A stretch of DNA of 64,000 nt. Origin: Denitromonas halophila (GTDB lineage: Bacteria > Pseudomonadota > Gammaproteobacteria > Burkholderiales > Rhodocyclaceae). The DNA lies in contig NZ_VMNK01000003.1 of NCBI RefSeq assembly GCF_007625155.1, forward strand, positions 665,266 through 729,265. Direction: 5' to 3'. The position numbers were made by a program, and so were the translations under genes. Each line of letters starts with the position of its first letter. Within the stretch, counting starts at the first letter, position 1. The notes under the pieces were generated by a model. The model was not told the origin of the DNA and did no database searches. It was given only the letters and a program-made list of their open reading frames with translations. Positions 22,641 to 34,706 of this stretch are shown in pieces.

Positions 22641-23231
22641 TCAGTCGCAGCGGCCGACCCGGCGGTCAAACAGGATCGGCAGCGCATCGTAAAAAACGGT
22701 TTGCGGCGCGCAGTGCGCCGCGCAGTTGTTATAGGCCAGCACCACTTGCGGGCCTTGCTCCCAGAGCATCAGCGTGCAGCCGCTGTTGTCGCGTGCGCGC
22801 AGTTCGATGCTTGGCAGGATGCGGGTTTGTTCAAAGTCGGCCAGGGTGAATTCGCAAGCGCCCTTGGGTTGCGCCACGCGGGCGCGCAGGTAGCGCACCT
22901 GGCCGCGTGCCACATCGACATCGGCTTGCACCGTGTGTTTGCGTTCGTCGCGTGCGGCGCAGCGCATGGCCAGATCAATAGGTGTCGCGGTCATGGCACG
23001 ACCCGAGCGCGTGGCGCGCGGGGCCGGCGGCGCAGGCGGTGTGGCCGCCAGCGGTTCGGCAGGCAACTCGCGCAGCTCGGGCTGTGGCGTGGGCAGAATG
23101 ATGGGCTGCTCCGGCGTGCGCTCGGCCGGTGGAAACGGCGTGCTGCAAGCGGCCAGCAGCGTGCCCGCACCGAGCACAGCGAGCCGGCGGGCGCGCCATG
23201 GGGCGAGTGCGATGGTGCCGGTGGCCAGCAT
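22641..23231 (-). CDS. Predicted lipoprotein of unknown function inside the gat operon
   Basis: This 196-residue protein has a signal peptide with a lipobox LLAAC. A proline-rich linker (about 40-75) follows, then a domain with four or five cysteines spread over AMRCAARDE, GACEFTLADF, SGCTLML and NNCAAHCAPQ, likely disulphide-bonded in the periplasm. I do not recognise the family. The frame extends upstream into gatA; the ATG at 23231 just after the gatA stop gives the signal peptide. It lies between gatA and gatB on the same strand. Confidence 0.72.
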   Translation of the reverse strand: MLATGTIALAPWRARRLAVLGAGTLLAACSTPFPPAERTPEQPIILPTPQPELRELPAEPLAATPPAPPAPRATRSGRAMTATPIDLAMRCAARDERKHTVQADVDVARGQVRYLRARVAQPKGACEFTLADFEQTRILPSIELRARDNSGCTLMLWEQGPQVVLAYNNCAAHCAPQTVFYDALPILFDRRVGRCD

Positions 23232-23247
23232 GCGGGGTCGCCTGGGC

Positions 23248-26151
<2,904 letters not shown>

Positions 26152-26220
26152 TCGATGCAAACGGGCGCGTGCGGTCCTGCGCCTGTGGCACGGCTTGCAA
26201 CGCAGCCTTGAAGTGATGCC

Positions 26221-27096
26221 GTGGTAGGTCACGCTCCTCCACCTATCTTCCGCCGTGGACCCGCCCCGCTGGTCCGCCTGTGGTTTTTTGTTATCGTCTG
26301 TCTGGCGATGCTCGTCGCCGACCTGCATTTCCGTTATCTCGAAGTGGTGCGCCAGACCTTGTCGGTGGTGCTCTATCCGGTCGAAATGGCCGCGGCCACG
26401 CCGGCCGAGTTCGTCAGCAATGCGTCCAAGTACTTCGCCACGCTGATCAAGGTGCAGCGCGAGAATCGCGAGATGCGCCGCAAGGCGCTGGCCGACGCCG
26501 AGCGTCTGCTGCGTCAGACCGATCTGGAGCAGGAGAACACGCGCCTGCGCGGGCTGATGGCGATGTCCGAGCGCATCAGCGTCACCTCCGTCGCCGCCGA
26601 CGTGCTGTATGAAGCGCGCGATGTGTTCTCGCGCAAGGTGATCGTCGATCACGGCTCGCAGCAAGACGTCACCGCCGGTCAGGTGGTGGTCGATGAACTC
26701 GGGGTGGTCGGCCAGGTCACACGGGTCTATCCCATTCAGTCCGAGGTGACATTGCTGACCGACAAGGCCCAGGCCGTGCCCGTGCGGGTGGAGCGTACCG
26801 GTCAGCGTGGCGTGGTGTATGGCGCGGGCGAAGGCATGCTCGAATTACGCTATCTACTCGCCAATGCCGATGTGCAGCCGGGTGACCGGCTGGTCACCTC
26901 CGGGCTGGACGGCCTCTTTCTGCCCGGCTTGCCGGTGGCGCGGGTGGTCAGTGTCAATCGCGAACTGCAAGCTTTCGCACAGATCGTCTGCGAGCCGGTG
27001 GCGCGGGTGGGCCATGCCGCGCAGGTGCTGATCCTCGGTCGTGCCCAGCCAGCGCCCGAGCGTCAGGTGCCCCCGGCCGACACGCCGAAGGATTGA
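26221..27096 (+). CDS. mreC: Rod shape-determining protein MreC
   Basis: This 291-residue protein has one membrane helix (about 19-35), a coiled coil (about 70-105, rich in Glu/Arg/Leu) and the periplasmic MreC beta-barrel domain with VIVDHGSQQDVTAGQVVVDELGVVGQV. It links MreB to PBP2 and RodA. The start is a GTG at 26221, 69 bases after mreB. Its C-terminus ends four bases before mreD. Confidence 0.94.
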   Translation: MVGHAPPPIFRRGPAPLVRLWFFVIVCLAMLVADLHFRYLEVVRQTLSVVLYPVEMAAATPAEFVSNASKYFATLIKVQRENREMRRKALADAERLLRQTDLEQENTRLRGLMAMSERISVTSVAADVLYEARDVFSRKVIVDHGSQQDVTAGQVVVDELGVVGQVTRVYPIQSEVTLLTDKAQAVPVRVERTGQRGVVYGAGEGMLELRYLLANADVQPGDRLVTSGLDGLFLPGLPVARVVSVNRELQAFAQIVCEPVARVGHAAQVLILGRAQPAPERQVPPADTPKD

Positions 27097-27100
27097 CGGC

Positions 27101-27622
27101 ATGCAACCGACGCACCGCTCCCGCCGCATTCTCCGCCCGGTCCGCATCTGGTTTGTGTACCTGTCGCTGTTCGTGGCCTTGTTGCTGTCCTATATTCCGA
27201 CCGGCCAGTTGCCCGGCGTGCCCGACTGGGTGGCGCTGCTGCTGGCCTTCTGGTGCGTGCGCGAGCGCCAGGTCGTCGGCATGGGCGCCGCCTTCGTGTT
27301 CGGGGTATTGGTCGATATCGGCCATGGGGCGGCGATGGGGCAGCACGCCCTGGCCTATGTGTTGCTGGCCTATGCCGCCAATGCGGTGTCGCGGCGGGTG
27401 CTGTGGTTCGCACCGATCCAGCAGTCGGTGCAGATCCTGCCGCTGTTGCTGGGCGCCCAGGTGGTGATGGTGCTGGTACGGATGATTGCCGGTGCGGAGT
27501 TCCCGGGCTGGAGCTACTTCCTGAGCAGCGCGACCGGTGCGCTGCTGTGGTTGCCGCTGCATTTCGTGTTGTTGCTGCCTCAGTACCAGCCCGAAGACCG
27601 CGACGACAACCGGCCGATCTGA
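27101..27622 (+). CDS. mreD: Rod shape-determining membrane protein MreD
   Basis: This 173-residue inner-membrane protein has about five hydrophobic segments and the MreD features PVRIWFVYLSL and FVFGVLVDIGHGAAMGQHAL. It completes the MreBCD complex. The frame extends 20 codons into mreC; the ATG at 27101 is the sensible start. One base separates its stop from the mrdA ATG. Confidence 0.93.
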   Translation: MQPTHRSRRILRPVRIWFVYLSLFVALLLSYIPTGQLPGVPDWVALLLAFWCVRERQVVGMGAAFVFGVLVDIGHGAAMGQHALAYVLLAYAANAVSRRVLWFAPIQQSVQILPLLLGAQVVMVLVRMIAGAEFPGWSYFLSSATGALLWLPLHFVLLLPQYQPEDRDDNRPI

Positions 27623-27623
27623 G

Positions 27624-29513
27624 ATGACCGAGTTTCGCTCTCCCGATCAGGAGGTCAGCCGGCTGCGCGTGCGGCTGGTGGTCGCTGGCGTGTTCATGCT
27701 GCTATGCCTCAGCCTGCTGGCGGCCCGGTTTGTGTATCTGCAAGTGATGCGTTTCGACTACTACCACACCCGTGCCGAAGACAACCGGATCGCGCTGGTG
27801 CCGGTGCCGCCCAATCGGGGTGCCATCGTCGATCGCAACGGCAAGGTGCTGGCGCGCAACTTTGCGGCCTACACGCTGGATATCACGCCCTCGCAGGTGG
27901 AAGACCTGGACGAGACGATCGACCGCCTTGCCGAGATTGTGGATATTTCGGATTACGATCGGCGTCGTTTCAAGAAATTCCGTGAAGAGAGCAAGTTCTT
28001 CGAGAGCGTGCCCATTCGTACCAAACTCACCGACGAAGAGGTCGCGCGCTTCATCGCCCGGCGCTATCTCTTCCCCGGCGTGGACGTGCAGGCCCGCCTG
28101 TTCCGCGAGTACCCGCAGGGCGACCTGCTCGGGCATGTGGTCGGCTACATGGGTCGCATCAACAACCGCGACGTCGACCATATCGAGGCGCGCGGCGAAA
28201 CCGCCAACTATCGTGGCACCGAGCATATCGGCAAGCGGGGGCTGGAAGAGAGTTACGAGGCCGAGTTGCATGGCAAGACCGGCTCCGAGCAGGTCGAGGT
28301 GGATGCCGGCGGGCGCAAGGTACGCTTGCTCAGCCGCCGCACCGCGGTGCCCGGCAACAGCCTGATCCTGACCGTGGATGCCGGCCTTCAGGCCGTCGCC
28401 CACCAGGCTTTCGGCGAGCGACGGGGCGCGCTGGTGGCCATCGAGCCGTCCACCGGCGGCGTGCTGGCGCTGGTGTCCTCGCCCAGCTTCGATCCAAACC
28501 TGTTCGTGGATGGCATTTCGGTCGCGGACTGGAAGGGTCTGAACGAGTCGCCCGATCGCCCCCTGCTCAACCGTGCCATCTACTCGGCCTATCCTCCGGG
28601 TTCCACCTTCAAGCCCTTCATGGGGCTGGCGGGGCTGAGCACCGGCAAGCGCACGCCGCAGCAGGCGATCGCCGATCCGGGTTTCTATGTGTTTGGCGGT
28701 CACCGCTTCATGGACGACAAGATCGGCGGGCACGGCATGGTCGATCTGCACACCTCCATCGTGCAGTCCTGCAACACCTATTACTACATGCTGGCGAATG
28801 ATCTGGGCATCGACGGGATTGCGGATTTCATGCGCCCCTTCGGTTTCGGTCAACTCACCGGTATCGATCTGCCCGGCGAGGCCGACGGCGTTTTGCCCTC
28901 GCCGGACTGGAAGCGCAAGCGTTTCAAGAAGCCGGGGCAGCAGAAATGGTATGGCGGCGAGACCATTTCGGTCGGCATCGGCCAGGGTTACAACGCCTAC
29001 ACGCCGCTGCAGCTGGCCACGGCCTTGTCGGCCTTGGTCAACGACGGCGTGGTGTTCAAGCCGCATGTGGTCAAGTACGTGGTTGATCCGCAGACGGGCG
29101 CACGCCGCGAGGTTGAGCCCAAGCCGATCCGCCAGATCCCGCTCAAGCCGGCCCATCTGGCGGCCGTACGTGCGGCGATGGTGGATGTGAACAAGACCGG
29201 TACCGGTGCGCGTGCCTTTGCGGGTGCGGAGTATTCCGCCGGCGGCAAGACCGGCACGGCGCAGGTGTATTCCTTGAAAGGCACCAAATACAAGGAAGGC
29301 AACGTCGCCGAGCGACTGCGCGATCACTCCTGGTTCATCGCTTTTGCGCCGGCCGACAAACCCAGGATTGCGCTGGCCGTGCTGGTTGAGAACGGCGGCT
29401 TTGGTTCGCGCTCGGCGGCGCCGATTGCGCGTCAGGTCATCGACTATTATCTGCTGGGCAAACGCCCGGCCGGCCAGGCGTCGGAAGACGAAGACGCCCC
29501 GGCGGACCATTGA
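27624..29513 (+). CDS. mrdA: Penicillin-binding protein 2 (peptidoglycan D,D-transpeptidase MrdA)
   Basis: This 629-residue class B PBP crosslinks peptidoglycan during elongation. It has one membrane helix (about 18-38), a non-catalytic pedestal domain, and a transpeptidase domain with the active-site motif STFK (S327-K330), the SCN motif (S382-N384) and KTGT (542-545). It acts in the periplasm with RodA, which is encoded next. A longer frame inside mreD is rejected in favour of the ATG at 27624. Confidence 0.96.
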   Translation: MTEFRSPDQEVSRLRVRLVVAGVFMLLCLSLLAARFVYLQVMRFDYYHTRAEDNRIALVPVPPNRGAIVDRNGKVLARNFAAYTLDITPSQVEDLDETIDRLAEIVDISDYDRRRFKKFREESKFFESVPIRTKLTDEEVARFIARRYLFPGVDVQARLFREYPQGDLLGHVVGYMGRINNRDVDHIEARGETANYRGTEHIGKRGLEESYEAELHGKTGSEQVEVDAGGRKVRLLSRRTAVPGNSLILTVDAGLQAVAHQAFGERRGALVAIEPSTGGVLALVSSPSFDPNLFVDGISVADWKGLNESPDRPLLNRAIYSAYPPGSTFKPFMGLAGLSTGKRTPQQAIADPGFYVFGGHRFMDDKIGGHGMVDLHTSIVQSCNTYYYMLANDLGIDGIADFMRPFGFGQLTGIDLPGEADGVLPSPDWKRKRFKKPGQQKWYGGETISVGIGQGYNAYTPLQLATALSALVNDGVVFKPHVVKYVVDPQTGARREVEPKPIRQIPLKPAHLAAVRAAMVDVNKTGTGARAFAGAEYSAGGKTGTAQVYSLKGTKYKEGNVAERLRDHSWFIAFAPADKPRIALAVLVENGGFGSRSAAPIARQVIDYYLLGKRPAGQASEDEDAPADH

Positions 29514-29526
29514 GAAAGGCCGGCTG

Positions 29527-30666
29527 ATGGAATTTCGCCTACATCCGGTGGCCCTGATTCGCGCCATCCTGCGCCCGATCGACCCGCCCTTGTTCCTGTT
29601 GCTGACCGTGCTGCTGGCGGCGGCCCTGGTGGTAATGCAAAGCGCATCGCCAGCGCGGATGGAAGCGCAACTGGTCAATACTGGCGTGGCGCTCGCACTG
29701 ATGTGGGTGACGGCCCGGATTCCCTCGGCACGGCTGCTGTCGCTGGCGATGCCGCTGTATGTGCTTGGCGTGGTGTTGCTGGTTGGCGTGGCGCTGTTTG
29801 GCGAAATCTCCAAGGGCGCGCAGCGCTGGCTGGATTTGGGCGTGGTCCGCATTCAACCTTCCGAGCTGATGAAGATCGCCATGCCCTTGATGCTCGCCTG
29901 GTTCTTTCAGCAGCGCGAAGGCGCCATCGGTTTTGGCGAGTTCGTGCTCGCCGGTGTGTTGCTGGCCGTGCCGGTCGCCCTGATCGTCACCCAGCCTGAC
30001 CTGGGCACTAGCCTGCTGGTGGCGGCGGCGGGCTTGTACGTGATTTTCTTTGCCGGGCTGAGCTGGAAGCTGATTGTGCCGCTGGTGCTGGTGGCGGTCG
30101 TCGGCTTGGGCTCCATCGTGGCGTTTGGCGACACGCTCTGCCAGCCCGGGGTGGATTGGCAGGTGTTGCGCGAGTACCAGAAGCATCGCGTGTGCACACT
30201 GCTTGATCCGACCTCCGATCCGCTCGGCAAGGGCTTCCACATCATCCAGTCGACCATCGCGATTGGCTCCGGCGGGATGTTTGGCAAGGGCTGGATGCAG
30301 GGCACCCAGACGCATTTATCCTTCATTCCCGAGCGCCACACCGACTTCATTTTTGCCGTCATGGCCGAAGAATTTGGCTTGATCGGCGCCTTGGTCTTGT
30401 TGGCGGTGTTGTTCATGCTCCTGCTGCGTGGTCTGATGATCGCCGCAGTCGCGCCGACGCTCGGTACGCGTTTGCTGGCCGGCGCCATCACCATGATTTT
30501 CTTCACTTATGCCTTTGTGAACATGGGGATGGTCAGTGGTATCCTGCCCGTCGTCGGGGTGCCTTTGCCCTTCATCAGCTATGGCGGCACGGCCTTGGTG
30601 ACCTTGTGCGTCGGGGTCGGCATCCTGATGAGCATCCAGCGCGAGCGTGCGCTCAGCCAGTCCTGA
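29527..30666 (+). CDS. rodA: Rod shape-determining glycosyltransferase RodA
   Basis: This 379-residue SEDS-family membrane protein has about ten helices and polymerises glycan strands from lipid II in partnership with PBP2. Signature segments are KGAQRWLDLGVVRIQPSELMK and the C-terminal GVPLPFISYGGTAL. It begins 13 bases after mrdA. The frame is open well into mrdA by chance; the ATG at 29527 gives the normal cytoplasmic N-terminus. Confidence 0.95.
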   Translation: MEFRLHPVALIRAILRPIDPPLFLLLTVLLAAALVVMQSASPARMEAQLVNTGVALALMWVTARIPSARLLSLAMPLYVLGVVLLVGVALFGEISKGAQRWLDLGVVRIQPSELMKIAMPLMLAWFFQQREGAIGFGEFVLAGVLLAVPVALIVTQPDLGTSLLVAAAGLYVIFFAGLSWKLIVPLVLVAVVGLGSIVAFGDTLCQPGVDWQVLREYQKHRVCTLLDPTSDPLGKGFHIIQSTIAIGSGGMFGKGWMQGTQTHLSFIPERHTDFIFAVMAEEFGLIGALVLLAVLFMLLLRGLMIAAVAPTLGTRLLAGAITMIFFTYAFVNMGMVSGILPVVGVPLPFISYGGTALVTLCVGVGILMSIQRERALSQS

Positions 30667-30678
30667 CTTCGCGACCCA

Positions 30679-31647
30679 ATGCGTCTATTGTCTGCCCGCC
30701 TGTTGTTGATGTGTCTCGCCGCCACGCTGGCGGCCTGCGCCAGTGCGCCTCCCAGCAAGAGCGGCGGCTCGGTGCCGGGCGCCATCCCCGATTTGCCGCG
30801 TCGTGGCGGCGGTTACTACAAGGACGACGGTCCGGGCGACAACGCGCCGGCCGACCTGCACACCATTCCCGACGCGGTGCCGCGTGACGAACCCGTGCAT
30901 CGGGCCAGTACGCGGCCTTACACCGTGTTTGGCAAGGACTACGCGCCGATGGCGGTGCGCGACGACTTTCGCGAACGCGGTCGGGCCAGCTGGTATGGCC
31001 GAAAGTTTCATGGCAAGAAAACCTCGATCGGCGAAACCTACGATATGTATGCCATGACGGGCGCACACAAGACCTTGCCGCTGCCCAGCTATGTGCGGGT
31101 GACCAACGTGGCCAATGGCAATTCGGTGGTCGTGCGCCTGAACGACCGCGGCCCCTTCCACTCGGGGCGGATCATCGATCTGTCCTACGCGGCGGCCTAC
31201 AAGCTCGGCTATCTCGGGCAGGGCAGCGCGGAGGTCGAGATCGAAACCGTCGGGCCGGACGACGCGCCGGTGTTGCGCGCGGCCGAGCCGACGCCGCCCG
31301 TTCAGGTGGCTGCAGCGGCGCCGGTGGCAAGCGCAACCGAGGTGGCGTCATCGGCTTCTGTCGACCCGGCCGCCATCCTCAACGGCGCGCACGTCACCGC
31401 CTTGCCGGCGACGGATGAGGGGGTGTACCTCCAGTTGGGCGCGTTTCAGACCCGCGATAATGCCGAAGGCTTTCGCGGCCATGTGGCGGCCGAGCTCGAC
31501 TGGCTGCGTGAGCGATTATCGGTGCTGGACCACGACGGCCGATTTCGTCTTCAGGCCGGGCCGTATGCCAGCGCGGCCGTCGCCCGCGCGGTCGCGGCGC
31601 GCATTGCCGATGCGCTGGATGTCCAGCCTTTCTTGGTGTCGCGTTGA
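30679..31647 (+). CDS. rlpA: RlpA-type septal ring lytic transglycosylase lipoprotein with SPOR domain
   Basis: This 322-residue protein has a lipobox LAAC (residues 17-20), a double-psi beta-barrel domain with RASWYGRKFHGKKTSIGE and VVRLNDRGPFHSGRIIDLS, and a C-terminal SPOR domain (about 243-322) that binds denuded glycan. RlpA cleaves such glycans at septa in Pseudomonas; in E. coli it lacks that activity. The DRGPF and WYG motifs needed for activity are present. It is co-oriented 12 bases after rodA. Confidence 0.92.
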   Translation: MRLLSARLLLMCLAATLAACASAPPSKSGGSVPGAIPDLPRRGGGYYKDDGPGDNAPADLHTIPDAVPRDEPVHRASTRPYTVFGKDYAPMAVRDDFRERGRASWYGRKFHGKKTSIGETYDMYAMTGAHKTLPLPSYVRVTNVANGNSVVVRLNDRGPFHSGRIIDLSYAAAYKLGYLGQGSAEVEIETVGPDDAPVLRAAEPTPPVQVAAAAPVASATEVASSASVDPAAILNGAHVTALPATDEGVYLQLGAFQTRDNAEGFRGHVAAELDWLRERLSVLDHDGRFRLQAGPYASAAVARAVAARIADALDVQPFLVSR

Positions 31648-31663
31648 ACCGACGCCCGTGATT

Positions 31664-31692
31664 TTGGTCAGGCACTGCGGTCGGCCTATAAT
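31664..31692 (+). promoter_or_regulatory. Sigma-70 promoter of the carboxypeptidase-lipA block
   Basis: TTGGTC and a perfect TATAAT are spaced by 17 bases, in the 111-base gap between rlpA and the next gene. This gives the downstream five genes their own promoter, separate from the mre block. Confidence 0.7.
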
Positions 31693-31758
31693 CGTCCGGC
31701 CTTAGCTGGCGTTGGCTAATCGCCTTTCCCCGTGTTTTTTCAGGATGTCCCCTTGCCC

Positions 31759-32886
31759 ATGCGTTTCTTTGCTGCATTGCTGTTTTCGTTGATGTCTCTC
31801 TCGTCGCTGGCGCAAAGTGCCCCGCCGCCGGCCCTGGCCGCCAAGGCGTGGCTGCTGGTCGACTACGGTGCCAATCAGGTGCTGGCCGCGCATAACGCCG
31901 ACGAGCGTATCGAGCCGGCGTCCTTGACCAAGTTGATGACGGCCTACCTGACCTTCTCGGCCTTCAAGGCCAACACGCTCACGCGCGAGCAGGTGATCCC
32001 GGTCTCCGAGCGGGCCTGGAAGATGGGCGGTTCGCGCATGTTCATCGAGCCGCGCCATGCAGTGACGGCCGATCAGCTGGTGCACGGCATGATCATCCAG
32101 TCGGGCAATGACGCCAGCGTGGCCCTGGCGGAGGCGATCGCCGGTTCTGAAGAAGCCTTTGCCGAGCTGATGAACCGCGAAGCCAAGCGCCTTGGCATGA
32201 CCGGCACCCAGTTCAGGAACTCGACCGGCATGCCGGATGACCAGCACTACACCACCGCCCGCGATCTGGGCGTGCTGGCGATGGCGGTGATTCGTGACTT
32301 TCCGGAGGACTACCGCCTGTATTCGGAAAAGGAATACACCTACAACAACATCCGTCAGCCCAACCGCAACCGCTTGTTGTGGATGGACGCGACGGTCGAT
32401 GGCGTCAAGACCGGTCACACCGAAGCGGCCGGCTATTGCCTGGTGTCGTCGTCGGTGCGGGGGCCGCGCCGGCTGATTTCGGTGGTGCTGGGTGCGGATT
32501 CCGATGGCGTGCGCGCGCAGGAATCGCTCAAGCTGCTCAACTACGGCTTCCAGTTCTTCGACACCGTGACGCTTTACGAGAACGCCGCGCCGGTGTCGCG
32601 TTTCCGCGTCTGGCAAGGCACGGCCGAAGAGGTGCCGGTCGGCTTCCTCAACGCGTTTGTGTTGTCGGTGCCCAAGGGCCAGGCCGACAAGTTGCAGGTC
32701 AGCCTGAACAGCGTTCAGCCGCTTGAGGCGCCGGTGCGTAAAGGTCAGGAAGTCGGTGCGATGACGCTGTCGCTCGACGGGCAGGCCATTGGCACCTATC
32801 CGGTGGTCGCCCTCGAAGAAGTCACCCTGGCCGGCTGGTTTGGCCGGATGTGGGATGCGATTCGCTGGTGGATCAAGAACCTCTGA
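31759..32886 (+). CDS. D-alanyl-D-alanine carboxypeptidase (PBP5/6 family)
   Basis: This 375-residue low-molecular-mass PBP trims the terminal D-alanine from pentapeptides. It has a signal peptide (cut near SLAQS), then the SxxK motif SLTK (S55-K58), SGN (115-117) and KTG (217-219). A PBP5 C-terminal beta domain follows, and an amphipathic anchor ends in WFGRMWDAIRWWIKNL, which would attach it to the outer face of the inner membrane. The ATG at 31759 begins the signal peptide; an upstream in-frame start adds nine residues with no benefit. It is followed 13 bases later by a D-amino acid transaminase. Confidence 0.94.
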   Translation: MRFFAALLFSLMSLSSLAQSAPPPALAAKAWLLVDYGANQVLAAHNADERIEPASLTKLMTAYLTFSAFKANTLTREQVIPVSERAWKMGGSRMFIEPRHAVTADQLVHGMIIQSGNDASVALAEAIAGSEEAFAELMNREAKRLGMTGTQFRNSTGMPDDQHYTTARDLGVLAMAVIRDFPEDYRLYSEKEYTYNNIRQPNRNRLLWMDATVDGVKTGHTEAAGYCLVSSSVRGPRRLISVVLGADSDGVRAQESLKLLNYGFQFFDTVTLYENAAPVSRFRVWQGTAEEVPVGFLNAFVLSVPKGQADKLQVSLNSVQPLEAPVRKGQEVGAMTLSLDGQAIGTYPVVALEEVTLAGWFGRMWDAIRWWIKNL

Positions 32887-32899
32887 GACGGAGTCTGAC

Positions 32900-33760
32900 A
32901 TGAGCGTGTGCTACCTCAACGGCGATTGGCTGGAACTGTCCGAAGCGCGGGTGTCGCCGATGGACCGCGGCTTCCTGTTTGGCGACGGCGCCTATGAAGT
33001 CCTGCCGGCCTACTCTGGCAAGCTGTTCCGCCTCGACGAACACCTGCGTCGTCTGGAGCAGACCCTGTCGAGCATGGGCCTGCCCAACCCGATGAGCCGG
33101 GATGAATGGCGCCAGACGCTGCGCGGCATCGTCGAACGCAATCCGTGGCCGGATCAGTCCATCTATCTGCAGGTCACGCGCGGTGTGGCGGAGGTGCGCA
33201 CCCACGCCTATCCGGCGGAAGTGACGCCCACCGTGTTTCTGATGAGCGAAGCGCTGGTCATGCCCTCGGACGAGATGCGTGCGGCCGGTGTGGCCGCGGT
33301 CAGCTCGGCGGATTTTCGCTGGCTGCGGTGCGATCTCAAGACCGTCTCGCTGCTGGCCAACTGCATGCTCAAGCAGCTGGCGGCCGAGAAGGGCTGTATG
33401 GAAACCGTATTGTTCCGCGACGGTTTCCTGACCGAAGGTGCGGCCTCGAGCATTTTTGTGGTGCACGATGGCGTCTTGCATGTGCCGCCCAAGAGCCATC
33501 TGATGCTGCCCGGTATCACCTACGATGTGGTGCTGGAACTGGCCCGCGACCGCGGCATGCCTTGTCAGGTGCGCGAAGTGCTCGAAGAAGAGGTCCGCTC
33601 GGCCGACGAGCTGTGGATGACCTCCTCGACCAAGGAAGTGCTGCCCATCACCCGTCTGGATGATCGTGCCGTCGGCAAGGGCAAGCCCGGCCCGATGGCC
33701 GAGCAGATGCTTGAGTGGTATCAGGACTACAAGAACCAGGTGATGCGCCGTGGCGGATGA
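32900..33760 (+). CDS. D-amino acid transaminase (class IV PLP enzyme)
   Basis: This 286-residue fold-type IV aminotransferase has the PLP lysine at K147 (CDLKTVSLL) and the DRGFLFGDGAYEV start shared with D-alanine transaminases. It would interconvert D-alanine and pyruvate with D-glutamate. The neighbouring carboxypeptidase releases D-alanine, so recycling of that product is a reasonable inference. The distinction from branched-chain aminotransferase rests on the short length and on RTHAYP in the substrate region. A GACGGAG ribosome site precedes the ATG. Confidence 0.9.
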   Translation: MSVCYLNGDWLELSEARVSPMDRGFLFGDGAYEVLPAYSGKLFRLDEHLRRLEQTLSSMGLPNPMSRDEWRQTLRGIVERNPWPDQSIYLQVTRGVAEVRTHAYPAEVTPTVFLMSEALVMPSDEMRAAGVAAVSSADFRWLRCDLKTVSLLANCMLKQLAAEKGCMETVLFRDGFLTEGAASSIFVVHDGVLHVPPKSHLMLPGITYDVVLELARDRGMPCQVREVLEEEVRSADELWMTSSTKEVLPITRLDDRAVGKGKPGPMAEQMLEWYQDYKNQVMRRGG

Positions 33761-34022
33761 ACCCAAAACCTCGCTGATCGACTTTCCCTGCACCTTCCCG
33801 CTCAAGATCATGGGCGTGAAGGTCGACAGCTTCGCTCAGACCGTGGCCGAGGTGGTGCTCAAGCATGACGCCAGCTTCGACCCGGCCACCATCGAGATGC
33901 GCCCGTCCAGCAAGGGCACCTATCTGTCGCTCACCTGCACGGTATGGGCGGTGTCGCAGCCGCAGCTCGATGACCTCTACCGCGAGCTGTCCGGTCACCC
34001 GATGGTCAAGGTCGTCCTCTAA
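33750..34022 (+). CDS. ybeD: YbeD family protein (DUF493)
   Basis: This 90-residue protein matches YbeD/DUF493: IDFPCTFPLKIMG at the start and SSKGTYLSLTCTVWAVSQPQLDDLYREL near the end, an ACT-like fold. It is found next to lipB in many proteobacteria and may regulate lipoate metabolism; this is not proved. The start is a GTG at 33750 that overlaps the transaminase by 11 bases. lipB starts three bases after the stop. Confidence 0.9.
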   Translation: MADEPKTSLIDFPCTFPLKIMGVKVDSFAQTVAEVVLKHDASFDPATIEMRPSSKGTYLSLTCTVWAVSQPQLDDLYRELSGHPMVKVVL

Positions 34023-34025
34023 CTC

Positions 34026-34676
34026 ATGATGAAGGCCAGTTGCGTGCGGCGCGATCTCGGCCGCGTTCCCTACGAGCCCACCTGGCGACAGATGCAGGCG
34101 CTCAACGACGCGCGCGACGCGAGCACACCTGACGAGTTGTGGGTGCTCGAGCACCCACCGGTCTACACTTTAGGCATGGCCGGCAAGCCCGAGCACCTGC
34201 TGCGCCAGACCGATATCCCCATGGTGCGCATCGATCGCGGCGGCCAGATCACCTATCACGGCCCCGGCCAGATCGTGGTCTACCTGCTCATCGATCTGCG
34301 TCGCCGTGGCCTCAAGGTGCGCGAAATGGTGCATCTGATGGAGCAGGCGCTGATCGACACCCTGGCCGACGATGGTCTCGCCGCCGAGCGTCAGAGCGGT
34401 GCGCCCGGGGTGTATATCGGTGGTGCCAAGGTCGCCGCACTGGGTCTGCGCGTCAAGAACGGGTGCAGCTACCATGGCTTGAGTCTCAATGTCGATATGG
34501 ACTTGACACCATTTACCTGGATCAACCCCTGCGGCTATAGTGGTCTGCAAACCACCCAGCTTCGCGATCTGGGCGTCGACACCGAGCAAGCCGTCGTCGC
34601 CGATCGTCTGATTGGCCATTTAGAACGCCTGTTGCCGCCGCTGCGCTCAGGCGCGTTGGAATCAGCGTCCGATTGA
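34026..34676 (+). CDS. lipB: Octanoyl-ACP:protein N-octanoyltransferase LipB
   Basis: This 216-residue enzyme moves octanoate from acyl carrier protein to lipoyl domains. The substrate loop RGGQITYHGPGQIVVY is present, and the catalytic dyad is visible as K135 (GGAKVAALG) and C169 (WINPCGYSG). It lies between ybeD and lipA. Confidence 0.95.
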   Translation: MMKASCVRRDLGRVPYEPTWRQMQALNDARDASTPDELWVLEHPPVYTLGMAGKPEHLLRQTDIPMVRIDRGGQITYHGPGQIVVYLLIDLRRRGLKVREMVHLMEQALIDTLADDGLAAERQSGAPGVYIGGAKVAALGLRVKNGCSYHGLSLNVDMDLTPFTWINPCGYSGLQTTQLRDLGVDTEQAVVADRLIGHLERLLPPLRSGALESASD

Positions 34677-34706
34677 AGGCGCGATGAATCAATGAAGGAA
34701 ACCCCC

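Noticed and set aside
27702..29852. A 716-codon open frame on the minus strand
   Set aside because: It is antisense to mrdA and rodA, whose motifs are complete; no family resemblance in the antisense protein.
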